A stretch of 64,000 nucleotides of DNA, taken from positions 310,001 through 374,000 of the forward strand of contig CAKTEQ010000003.1 of assembly GCA_934552825.1 (NCBI GenBank), given 5' to 3'. This DNA is from an uncultured Oscillospiraceae bacterium (GTDB taxonomy: Bacteria; Bacillota; Clostridia; Oscillospirales; Oscillospiraceae). A model generated the notes under the pieces. The model worked only from the letters and a program-made list of their open reading frames with translations, was not told where the DNA came from and ran no database searches. Each line of letters starts with the position of its first letter. The stretch's first letter is position 1. A program made the position numbers and the translations under genes. Shown here piece by piece: positions 40,988 through 48,478 of the stretch.

Positions 40988-41407
40988 GTGGAGGATTATC
41001 TTAATATAACGCTGGGGCGGGATGAGCTGCTGACCCTCAGCTCCCTTGCGCTGGCACACGTGGGCGACGGTGTATACGACCTTTTGGTGCGCGCTTATCT
41101 ATGCAAGTGCGGCAAGGCGACGGCCGGTGGGCTCCACCGGGAGACGGTGCGCCGGGTGAGCGCGCCTGCTCAGGCGAGGGCTATGGATATAATTGAACCG
41201 ATGCTCAGCGATGAGGAGCTGGCCGTGTTCCGCCGGGCGAGAAATACTAAGGTGCATTTTGTGCCTCAAAACGCTACCCGCGCCCAGTACCATCGGGCAA
41301 CGGGGCTTGAGGCGCTGTTCGGAAGCCTGTATCTCAGCGGGCAGCACGACAGGATAAACGAGCTCTTTCAGGCTATAACGGAGAGCAATTTCGGACAGGA
41401 GGGGTAA
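40988..41407 (+). CDS. mrnC: Mini-ribonuclease III
   Basis: 139 residues, an RNase III catalytic domain without a dsRNA-binding domain. It matures 23S rRNA ends in Firmicutes. Seen: LSSLALAHVGDGVYDLLVRAYL, i.e. the HVGDGVYD signature with the catalytic Asp, then RARNTKVHFVPQNATRAQYHRATGLEALFG, here RARNTKVHFVPQNA, YHRATGLEALFGSLYL with the second acidic Glu. Start: GTG at 40988, seven bases after GGAGG; the upstream ATG has no site. Confidence 0.94.
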   Translation: MEDYLNITLGRDELLTLSSLALAHVGDGVYDLLVRAYLCKCGKATAGGLHRETVRRVSAPAQARAMDIIEPMLSDEELAVFRRARNTKVHFVPQNATRAQYHRATGLEALFGSLYLSGQHDRINELFQAITESNFGQEG

Positions 41408-41408
41408 T

Positions 41409-43166
41409 ATGCCGCTTGACGCAGTATGTATATCGGCGATCGCGGGAGAACTGCGCAGCAGAATAACAGGTGCACGGGTGGACAAGATTTTTCAGCCAGA
41501 GCGGGATGCCGTAGTGCTGAACCTTCACACAGCTTCAGGAAACTCAAAGCTCCTTATATCCGCAAGCTCCGGTTCGGCGAGAATATCCCTCACTACGGCG
41601 CAGATGGATAATCCCCAGCAGCCGCCCATGTTCTGTATGCTCCTGCGCAAGCATATTGCGGGAGGGCGTATTACCGCGGTAAATCAGCCTGATATGGAGC
41701 GCATAGTGGAGCTCGAACTGGACTGCCGGGACGATATGGGGTTTCCCGCAACAAAAAGGCTCATAGTTGAGCTGATGGGCAAGTGGTCAAATATAGTTCT
41801 TGTGGATGAAGAAAACCGCATACTGGACTGTATACACAAATCCAGCGGCGCCGTGAGCGCAATGCGCAGCCTGCTGCCAGGGCTTTTCTACCACTATCCG
41901 GATCCCCAGGAGAAGGCTGACCTGATAGCCATGAGTGATGACGCCATCGGTGAGCTTATATCCAACCGGGATAGGGATATAGTGTGCGAAAAATGGATGA
42001 TGGATACCTTCCTCGGTATCTCCCCGCTGATAAGCCGTGAATGCGCCCATGTGTCGGAGACGACGGGGATCTATCTCACGGAGACGACGGACGACCAGCG
42101 GGAGAGAATGAGAGATTTCACAGTATCACTGAGAGAACGGATAAGCTCCGGGAGCTTCACGCCCTTCATGCTTCTTGAAGAGGGCGTTCCCAGGGACTTC
42201 ACGTTCATGGAGATAGAGCAGTACGGTTCAGCCTATGAAGGACGAGTGTTTGAAAGCTTCTCAGTCATGCTGGAGACTTATTATCGCGAGAAGGACCGGG
42301 CAGACAGCATTCGCCGACGTGGGCATGACGTGATAAGAACCATGACAAATGCCCGGGACAGGCTGCGCAGGAAAGTCATGAACCAGAAAAAGGAGCTCTC
42401 AGCCAGCATGGACCGGGAGTATCTCCGGGTGTGCGGAGATATCATTACCTCAAACCTGCACAACATGGAGCGGGGCATGAATTCTCTGGAGACGGTGAAC
42501 TACTATGACCCTGAGTGCAAAATGATAAAGATCAAGCTCGACCCGCTGAAAACCCCTCAGCAGAACGCCGCACGGTACTACCGTGACTATAACAAAGCAA
42601 AGACGGCACAGGTAATGCTCACGGAGCAGATCGCGCTTGGCGAGCGGGAGCTGGAATATGTGGAGAGCGTGCTGGACGCACTGTCCCGCGCGGACGGTGA
42701 GCTGACAGTGGGGGAGATACGCCGGGAGCTGGAGCAGAACGGGTATCTTAAGAAGCTGCCGGGTAAAAAGCAGATGAAGCAGCAGAAGGTCTCGGCGCCA
42801 ATGGAGTTCATTTCCTCCTCGGGGCTTCGCATCCTCGTGGGAAAGAATAATTCCCAGAACGATATACTCACCCTCAAAACAGCGTTTAAGAGCGATATGT
42901 GGTTCCATGTGCAGAAAATACACGGCTCCCATGTGATCCTTTTCACAAACGGAACTCAGCCCGACGAGGTGAGTATCATTCAGGCGGCGAAGCTCGCGGC
43001 CCTTTACTCCCAGGCACGGGACTCTGAGAATGTGCCCGTGGACTACACGGCGGTGAAAAACGTAAAGAAGCCGAACGGCGCGAGACCCGGCATGGTCATA
43101 TATGACAGCTACAAGACGATTTACGTCACGCCGGACAGTGAACTTGCGGAAAAACTTAAGAAATAA
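41409..43166 (+). CDS. rqcH: NFACT-family protein RqcH (fibronectin-binding-like)
   Basis: 585 residues. In bacteria RqcH binds stalled 50S subunits and adds alanine tails to trapped nascent chains. Domains: NFACT-N (MPLDAVCISAIAGELRSRI, GARVDKIFQPERDAVVLNL), a helical coiled-coil middle (about 280-430) and an NFACT-R domain with ISSSGLRILVGKNNSQND, MWFHVQKIHGSHVIL and VDYTAVKNVKKPNGARPGMV. Full length. It follows mrnC by one base, a link seen with other RNA/ribosome genes. Confidence 0.95.
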   Translation: MPLDAVCISAIAGELRSRITGARVDKIFQPERDAVVLNLHTASGNSKLLISASSGSARISLTTAQMDNPQQPPMFCMLLRKHIAGGRITAVNQPDMERIVELELDCRDDMGFPATKRLIVELMGKWSNIVLVDEENRILDCIHKSSGAVSAMRSLLPGLFYHYPDPQEKADLIAMSDDAIGELISNRDRDIVCEKWMMDTFLGISPLISRECAHVSETTGIYLTETTDDQRERMRDFTVSLRERISSGSFTPFMLLEEGVPRDFTFMEIEQYGSAYEGRVFESFSVMLETYYREKDRADSIRRRGHDVIRTMTNARDRLRRKVMNQKKELSASMDREYLRVCGDIITSNLHNMERGMNSLETVNYYDPECKMIKIKLDPLKTPQQNAARYYRDYNKAKTAQVMLTEQIALGERELEYVESVLDALSRADGELTVGEIRRELEQNGYLKKLPGKKQMKQQKVSAPMEFISSSGLRILVGKNNSQNDILTLKTAFKSDMWFHVQKIHGSHVILFTNGTQPDEVSIIQAAKLAALYSQARDSENVPVDYTAVKNVKKPNGARPGMVIYDSYKTIYVTPDSELAEKLKK

Positions 43167-43206
43167 GGAATAGCGTCAGGGAAAAAAGGTTCCTGACGCT
43201 ATTCCT
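43166..43206 (+). terminator. Hairpin after rqcH
   Basis: 15-bp perfect stem AGGAATAGCGTCAGG / CCTGACGCTATTCCT with an 11-base loop; T-rich tail a few bases on. Confidence 0.85.
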
Positions 43207-43273
43207 GCATTTTGTTTCATTTTTCTTTACAAAGCGTTTACTTTTTCTTCAACACTCGACAGGCAGAGGGGAG

Positions 43274-43279
43274 TATAAT
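43274..43279 (+). promoter_or_regulatory. -10 box of the candidate non-coding RNA
   Basis: TATAAT. No good -35 is visible: TTCAAC is 20 bases upstream and TCGACA only 12. Confidence 0.5.
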
Positions 43280-43285
43280 ACGACC

Positions 43286-43452
43286 ATGGTCAGCGGATGG
43301 AGCGCAGTAAATCACCGCTCGACCCGAGAGATAATAAAGATTGTTTTCGGTAACTGCCCGCCGTGGTTAATGTCCTAAAGCGGCAGATCAGATATACCGC
43401 CCGCGGGCGTTGAATATTTAAGCCCCCCGGAGTTCCGGGGGGCTTATTTTAT
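43286..43452 (+). ncRNA. Candidate structured non-coding RNA of unknown class, about 165 nt
   Basis: There is a TATAAT, no open frame, and a strong terminator at the end. Pairings seen: CAGCG near the 5' end with CGTTG near the 3' end; TAAATCACCGC with GCCGTGGTTAA (two mismatches); and CCGA...TCGG in the apical part. A long rod with internal bubbles is the overall form of 6S RNA, but I could not confirm 6S-specific sequences. It is neither tmRNA nor SRP RNA. The whole space between rqcH and murC is taken up by this element. Confidence 0.5.
43418..43452. terminator. Terminator shared by the candidate RNA and murC
   Basis: Stem AAGCCCCCCGG / CCGGGGGGCTT with a four-base loop, then ATTTTAT; A-rich on the murC side. 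Confidence 0.9.
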
Positions 43453-44831
43453 ACTTTGTTCAGCGATGCGAGCTTCTCGCCAACTTTGTAGATATCGCCG
43501 GCACCTACTGTGACTATCAGGTCACCGGGAGAGGCAAGGCGCTGCAGCTGGACGACTATTTCATCCATGGAGGCATAGCATTTCGCGCCGACCTTTTCGG
43601 CAAGCTGTGAGGAGGTCACGCCTATCGTGTTGACTTCACGGGCGGCGTATATCTCCGCGAGAATAGCGATGTCGACACGGCTCAGCTCCGCGCAGAAATC
43701 GTCAAAGAGTGCTTTGGTGCGGGTGTAAGTGTGGGGCTGGAACACCAGTATCACGCGCTTGTAGCCAAGCTCCTTGCACATGGAGATGAGAGCGTGCATC
43801 TCACTGGGGTGATGAGCGTAGTCATCGTAAATTTTTGCGCCGTTGTATTCACCCTTATACTCGAAGCGACGCCCGGCGCCTGTGAAAGAGGAGAGTCCTT
43901 CGCTGACAGCGCTGCCGCCGATACCCAGGGTTATAGCCGCCGCCGCCGCCGCGAGGGCGTTTGAGACGTTGTGCTCACCTGGAACCTTGAGCTCTACGCT
44001 GCAATATTTCTCTCCGTTTGCGATAATATCGAAGGAGGCAAGACCATTTTTGAAATTAAGGTCCGCCGGGTGGATGTCCGCACTGCAGTTCGTGCCGAAG
44101 GTTACAATGCGCCTGTCAATACCGGAAACTGCCTTCATGGCATTTGCGTTATCAGCGTTCACGACCACGCAGCCGTCAGCCGGAACCTGAAGAGCGAAAT
44201 GCCTGAAGGATGCGATAATGTCGTCAATGCCCTTGAAGAAGTCCAGGTGATCGGCATCTACATTGAGTATGACGGCGACTGTGGGGAAAAAGCTGTGAAA
44301 TGAGTTGCAGTACTCGCAGGACTCCAGCACGATAGTGTCCCCGTGGCCCACCCTGTGTCCGCTGTGGAGCATGGGAAGAGTGCCGCCGATCATGACTGTG
44401 GGATCCTTTTCCGCTGCCATAAGGATATGGGTGGACATGGAGGTTGTCGTGGTTTTGCCGTGGGTACCGGAGATGCAAACGGCATTCCGGTAGGATTTCA
44501 TTATTGAGCCCCAGGCCTGAGCGCGCTCAAACACGGGGACACCTGCGGCGAGAGCCGCGGAGATCTCAGGGTTGTCATCATGCACGGCTGCCGTTCGGAT
44601 GACCAGGTCGGCGCCGTTTATATTTTCGGCGAAGTGCCCGATCGCAACGTCAATATCGAGGGAGCGCAGTTCTTCCACAGAGGGACCGTCGTTCATGTCA
44701 GACCCGGTTATGACCATTCCGCTGCCCTTGAGCACCTCGGCGAGTGGACGCATCGAAACGCCGCCTATGCCCACAAGATGGGCGTGTTTGCCGGGACGAA
44801 GGTAATTGTCGATTTTATGATTGTATTCCAA
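43449..44831 (-). CDS. murC: UDP-N-acetylmuramate--L-alanine ligase
   Basis: 460 residues. Adds the first L-Ala of the peptidoglycan stem peptide. Seen: HLVGIGGVSMRPLAEVL (first Gly-rich loop), ATP site CISGTHGKTTTTSMSTHIL, LESCEYCNSFHSFFP, HLDFF, GEHNVSNALAAAAAA, IYDDYAHHPSEMHALI and VFQPHTYTRTKALFDDF. Complete. Start: TTG at 44831 preceded by GAGGTG at the right distance; the frame continues upstream without any start that has a ribosome-binding site. It is transcribed away from cca. Confidence 0.97.
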   Translation of the reverse strand: MEYNHKIDNYLRPGKHAHLVGIGGVSMRPLAEVLKGSGMVITGSDMNDGPSVEELRSLDIDVAIGHFAENINGADLVIRTAAVHDDNPEISAALAAGVPVFERAQAWGSIMKSYRNAVCISGTHGKTTTTSMSTHILMAAEKDPTVMIGGTLPMLHSGHRVGHGDTIVLESCEYCNSFHSFFPTVAVILNVDADHLDFFKGIDDIIASFRHFALQVPADGCVVVNADNANAMKAVSGIDRRIVTFGTNCSADIHPADLNFKNGLASFDIIANGEKYCSVELKVPGEHNVSNALAAAAAAITLGIGGSAVSEGLSSFTGAGRRFEYKGEYNGAKIYDDYAHHPSEMHALISMCKELGYKRVILVFQPHTYTRTKALFDDFCAELSRVDIAILAEIYAAREVNTIGVTSSQLAEKVGAKCYASMDEIVVQLQRLASPGDLIVTVGAGDIYKVGEKLASLNKV

Positions 44832-44860
44832 AGGTGTGCACCTCACAAAAGTTTTCTTGG

Positions 44861-44878
44861 CATACTGCGCATAGTATG
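44861..44878. promoter_or_regulatory. Inverted repeat between divergent murC and cca
   Basis: CATACT-GCGCAT-AGTATG, 6-bp arms, midway between the two starts. Possible operator. Confidence 0.35.
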
Positions 44879-44940
44879 TGATATTATAATGCCTGAACGA
44901 GAAAGTTACAAGAGAAATATGTCGTAAAGGAGGTGTCAAA

Positions 44941-46077
44941 TTGCATAACGGGATCGATGAAAGGGCGGTATGCGTGATCCGCAGGCTCCAGCGCGCGGGA
45001 TATGGTGCCTTTCTTGTGGGCGGCTGCGTGAGGGATATGCTCATGGGAAGGCAGATACACGATTATGATGCCGCGACCTCGGCGCTGCCGGAGCAGGTAA
45101 CGGCGCTGTTTGAAAACACCGTGCCGACGGGAATAAGACACGGGACGGTCACAGTATGGGTGGACGGGCTCGGGGTGGAAGTGACCACGTTCAGGAGCGA
45201 AAGCGTCTACACCGACGGCAGACACCCGGACGCTGTGCGATTTGAGCGGAGTATCGAGACTGACCTCTCCCGGCGGGATTTTACGGTGAATGCAATGGCG
45301 CTCTCTGCGGATGGCGAGATAATCGATATATTCGGCGGCAGAGCAGATATTGAGGGCAGGATTATTAGGACAGTTGGAGATCCAGCTGAGCGCTTCGGAG
45401 AGGACGCTCTGAGGATGTACCGCTGCGTGAGGTTCGCGGCAGTGCTGGGTTTTGAGATCGACGGCGGTGCGCTGAGGGCTATGAAGAGCCGGGCGCCTCT
45501 TAGGGGGAGCGTGTCACGGGAGCGCATCCGTGAGGAAATTGAAAAGACACTTATGAGCCCGCGGCCGCACCTGCTGGAGACCGCGGCATGGGCGGGGCTG
45601 TTGGACAAAAAGGGCACAGCCAGTGCCGGAAGGCTCGACGATCTGCCGGAGAACAGATTTTCACGATGGGGCAGTTTTTTTGCGTGGCTCGGAGATGAAA
45701 ACGCTGATCTGCGCCTTGACAAAAGGCTGAAAGCCGCAGTCACAGCGGGACTTGGACTCTGCGGCACAGTTACGGACAGACTCAGCGTGAAGAAGATAAT
45801 AGCGCGGCGTGGTTATGACGTGGCATATGCCGCCTGCGGAGCAGCGCAGGTGCTCGGCGCGGAAGATGCCGGAGCCTTACCGGAGGAAATACTCGCCTCC
45901 GGCGAGTGCTGCACAGTGAGTGAACTTGCGGTGAAAGGAGCAGACCTCGTATCCATCGGCTTTGAGCCGGGAAAAAGAATTGGCCAGGTGTTGGAGAAAC
46001 TTCTGGATATGGTCCTGCTTGAGCCTGAAAAGAACAGCAGGGAAGCTTTGCTGGACTCGGCGCGTCAAATGTTATGA
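44941..46077 (+). CDS. cca: CCA tRNA nucleotidyltransferase / poly(A) polymerase family
   Basis: 378 residues. Class II nucleotidyltransferase: AFLVGGCVRDMLMGRQIHDYDAAT, here GGCVRDMLMGRQIHDYDAAT, with the DxD metal pair, then TVPTGIRHGTVTV, RRDFTVNAMAL, IIDIFGG, GEDALRMYRCVRFAA and the RERIREEIEKTL RNA-binding helix. The C-terminal part is shorter and divergent. All tRNAs in this window already encode CCA, so repair of tRNA ends is the likely role. TTG start after AAAGGAGGTG. Confidence 0.94.
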   Translation: MHNGIDERAVCVIRRLQRAGYGAFLVGGCVRDMLMGRQIHDYDAATSALPEQVTALFENTVPTGIRHGTVTVWVDGLGVEVTTFRSESVYTDGRHPDAVRFERSIETDLSRRDFTVNAMALSADGEIIDIFGGRADIEGRIIRTVGDPAERFGEDALRMYRCVRFAAVLGFEIDGGALRAMKSRAPLRGSVSRERIREEIEKTLMSPRPHLLETAAWAGLLDKKGTASAGRLDDLPENRFSRWGSFFAWLGDENADLRLDKRLKAAVTAGLGLCGTVTDRLSVKKIIARRGYDVAYAACGAAQVLGAEDAGALPEEILASGECCTVSELAVKGADLVSIGFEPGKRIGQVLEKLLDMVLLEPEKNSREALLDSARQML

Positions 46078-46100
46078 ACCCCGGTAACGGCGGATGAATA

Positions 46101-46124
46101 ATATGGATTGCTGATGATCCATAT
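46101..46124. repeat. Inverted repeat before spoVFA
   Basis: ATATGGAT-N8-ATCCATAT, 8-bp arms, 20 bases before the spoVFA start; may be an operator or 5' hairpin. Confidence 0.45.
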
Positions 46125-46143
46125 TTCACGCGGAGGGGTGTAT

Positions 46144-46974
46144 ATGAACGAAACAGGGAAGAAACTTGTGTTTATCGGCGGTGATGAGCGGATGCTTCAT
46201 GCCGCCGACTTTATTAGGAAAAGAGGCTTTGAAACGGCGCTTTTCGCTTTGGGCGGGGAGCCGGGAGATCCGGATGATGTGCACAGCGCTGACTGGGCAG
46301 TGCTCCCCGTGCCACCGACGCGTGACGGCTTTCTGAACGCGCCGATGTACAGGGGAAAAATAGAGCTGCAGACGGTGATGAATGAATTCTGCGGAAAAAC
46401 AATATTCGCGCCGACCCTGCCGGGAGATATAAAAGGGGAATACGTGGATTACTCTGTGCGCAGGGAATTTCTCACGGGCAACGCCCGCCTGACGGCTCAG
46501 GGAGCGCTCGGGTGCATTCTTCAGAATGTGAAAAAACCGCTCCAAGGGATGAAAATACTCCTGCTCGGCTGGGGAAACGTGGCGCGCGCATGCCATGAGG
46601 TCCTTTCACCACTCGGGTGCGATATAACGGCCGCAGCGAGGCGGAAAAGCGTCATAAGCGAGGCGAACTGGGCAGGGCGCACAGCGGTCAGCTTTGAAGA
46701 GGCGTGGGGCAATACCGACGGGTTTGACGCCGTAATAAACACTGTTCCGGCGCGGGTACTGACGAGAAAGCGCCTTGAAAACCTGAGGAAGGACTGCTAT
46801 ATTCTGGAGCTCGCGTCGGCACCCTGGGGTGCAGATCCCGCGGACATTGAAGCGCTGGGTATGAAATATGAGATCGCGGGCGGATTGCCGGGCAAAGCGG
46901 CGCCGGAGGCGGCGGGGCAGATAATAGCCGGCACGATACTTAATATTATTACAGAAATGGGTGTTGAGAAATGA
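46144..46974 (+). CDS. spoVFA: Dipicolinate synthase subunit A
   Basis: 276 residues. With subunit B it converts dihydrodipicolinate to dipicolinic acid in the mother cell during sporulation. Seen: GKKLVFIGGDERMLHAADFI at the N-terminus, LTAQGALGCIL, then the NAD-binding fold GMKILLLGWGNVARACHEVL, and LASAPWGAD and GGLPGKAAPEAAGQII near the end. Start: ATG at 46144 after CGGAGGGG. It overlaps subunit B by four bases (ATGA). Confidence 0.96.
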   Translation: MNETGKKLVFIGGDERMLHAADFIRKRGFETALFALGGEPGDPDDVHSADWAVLPVPPTRDGFLNAPMYRGKIELQTVMNEFCGKTIFAPTLPGDIKGEYVDYSVRREFLTGNARLTAQGALGCILQNVKKPLQGMKILLLGWGNVARACHEVLSPLGCDITAAARRKSVISEANWAGRTAVSFEEAWGNTDGFDAVINTVPARVLTRKRLENLRKDCYILELASAPWGADPADIEALGMKYEIAGGLPGKAAPEAAGQIIAGTILNIITEMGVEK

Positions 46975-47546
46975 AGGGCGGCATAAAGCTTGGATTTGCC
47001 ATGTGCGGCTCATTTTGCACACACGAGAAGGCGCTGAACGCGCTGCGTACCCTCTGCGGGGAATATGAGGATATTCAGCCGATACTCTCGGAAATATGCT
47101 GCGCGACAGATACGCGTTTCGGCAAGGCGGCGGACCTGAAGGCGGAGGTGGAGCGCCTGTGCGGTAAGAGGATAATATCCACCGTGGCGCAGGCAGAGCC
47201 TATCGGCCCGAAGAAGCTGCTGGACGCGCTGGTCATAGCGCCTTGCACGGGGAACACACTTGCGAAGATATCCCGCGGAGTTACGGACAGCGTTGTCACG
47301 ATGGCGTGCAAGGCCCATATGCGAAACGGCAGGCCTGTTATAATTGCACTGGCGAGTAACGACGCTCTGTCGGCTAACGGGGAAAATCTCGGCAGGCTGA
47401 TGGCGCGGGACGGGATATACTTTGTCCCTCTGGGGCAGGATGACCCACTGGGAAAGCCGGATTCACTCGTCGCGGACTTTACACGCATCCCGGAGACGAT
47501 CGAAGCAGCGCTGGAGGGTCGGCAGATACAGCCCGTGCTCCTCTGA
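46971..47546 (+). CDS. spoVFB: Dipicolinate synthase subunit B
   Basis: 191 residues, flavoprotein-like (HFCD) fold. Seen: LGFAMCGSFCTHEKAL, TDTRFGKAADLKAEVERLCG, IAQAEPIGPKK-type VAQAEPIGPKKLLDALVIAP, CTGNTLAKISRGVTDSVVTM, and FVPLGQDDPLGKPDSLVADF. Complete and typical. Together with spoVFA this is the strongest evidence that the organism makes endospores. Confidence 0.97.
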   Translation: MKGGIKLGFAMCGSFCTHEKALNALRTLCGEYEDIQPILSEICCATDTRFGKAADLKAEVERLCGKRIISTVAQAEPIGPKKLLDALVIAPCTGNTLAKISRGVTDSVVTMACKAHMRNGRPVIIALASNDALSANGENLGRLMARDGIYFVPLGQDDPLGKPDSLVADFTRIPETIEAALEGRQIQPVLL

Positions 47547-47631
47547 GGCATATATTGGCAGGAAATCCAGAACACTAATTGGTATAATTACTTCGGGATC
47601 CCAAAATTACAAAAGATTGGAGAGAACGAAG

Positions 47632-48333
47632 TTGAAGAAGATAAGTTTTAAGAGAGCGGCGGCAGCAGCCGTCTCCGCTGTATTGGTATTGACTGTGTCG
47701 GTATCACCCGCGTTTGCGGCGTCGGACAGCTGCGGCGAGAGCGCACTGTGCAGCTTTGGCATATGTGAAGAGAGTGTATCGACCTGCGAAAAGCTGATCT
47801 GCCGCCTGCTTTCAAAGTGCTTCACTTTCTGCAAAGATACCAGCACGGAGGAGCCTGCCAAGCCTGCGCCTGAACTTCCGGCGGAGTCTGAAAAGCCTGA
47901 TACTTCGCCCGAAAAGCCGGATGACGCTAAAACTGACGAGGCGGCGGGGGAATATTCCGCGTATGTAAACGAAATACTCTCTCTCGTAAATGACGCCCGC
48001 CGGGCAAACGGACTTGGGGAGCTTAAGCTGGACACAGAGCTTACGAAAGCTGCGATGATCCGTGCGGAGGAACAGAACGTCCTTTTCGGGCACACACGTC
48101 CGGATGGTTCGAGTTATTACACGGTGCTTGAAAACGGCGTCAGGCGCCTGACCGGGGAAAATGTTGCCATCGGACAGACAAGCGCAAAGCAGGCTTTTGA
48201 GGACTGGATGAATTCTCCGGGCCACAGGGGGAATATACTCTCCGCCGGCTACACGAGCATAGGCATCGGCGTTGCAAAGTGCACAGCCTCCGGGTATACA
48301 GGCTTTTGCTGGGCGCAGATGTTCGCCGGATAA
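47632..48333 (+). CDS. Secreted CAP-domain protein
   Basis: 233 residues. Signal peptide (1-29), a Cys-containing region (CGESALCSFG...CEKLICRLLSKC), a Pro/Glu/Lys linker, then a CAP/SCP domain (about 107-233): ILSLVNDARRANGLGELKLD, FGHTRPDGSSYY, TGENVAIGQ, WMNSPGHRGNIL and YTGFCWAQMF. Many spore-coat proteins of the YkwD type have this domain. Start: TTG at 47632, nine bases after GGAG; a TATAAT is at 47583-47588. Confidence 0.9.
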   Translation: MKKISFKRAAAAAVSAVLVLTVSVSPAFAASDSCGESALCSFGICEESVSTCEKLICRLLSKCFTFCKDTSTEEPAKPAPELPAESEKPDTSPEKPDDAKTDEAAGEYSAYVNEILSLVNDARRANGLGELKLDTELTKAAMIRAEEQNVLFGHTRPDGSSYYTVLENGVRRLTGENVAIGQTSAKQAFEDWMNSPGHRGNILSAGYTSIGIGVAKCTASGYTGFCWAQMFAG

Positions 48334-48341
48334 AAATATTT

Positions 48342-48368
48342 TTAGCACTCTGCCATGAAGAGTGATAA
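48342..48368. promoter_or_regulatory. CIRCE element (HrcA operator)
   Basis: TTAGCACTC-N9-GAGTGATAA; the consensus is TTAGCACTC-N9-GAGTGCTAA, so there is one mismatch. It lies just upstream of the -35 box of the chaperonin gene. Confidence 0.9.
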
Positions 48369-48374
48369 CTGCCA

Positions 48375-48403
48375 TTGACGATGCAGCTGTGATGGTGTAT
48401 AAT
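48375..48403 (+). promoter_or_regulatory. Promoter of the GroEL-like gene
   Basis: TTGACG, 17-bp spacer, TATAAT, 76 bases before the start. Confidence 0.88.
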
Positions 48404-48478
48404 ATTCGACGGCATATGGGAATTTGTGCCGTTTAATTTGTAATTACACTGCATTTTTAAATAGGAGGACTCACTAAA

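Noticed and set aside
43845..44927. Plus-strand frames opposite murC
   Set aside because: Antisense to murC, no ribosome-binding sites.
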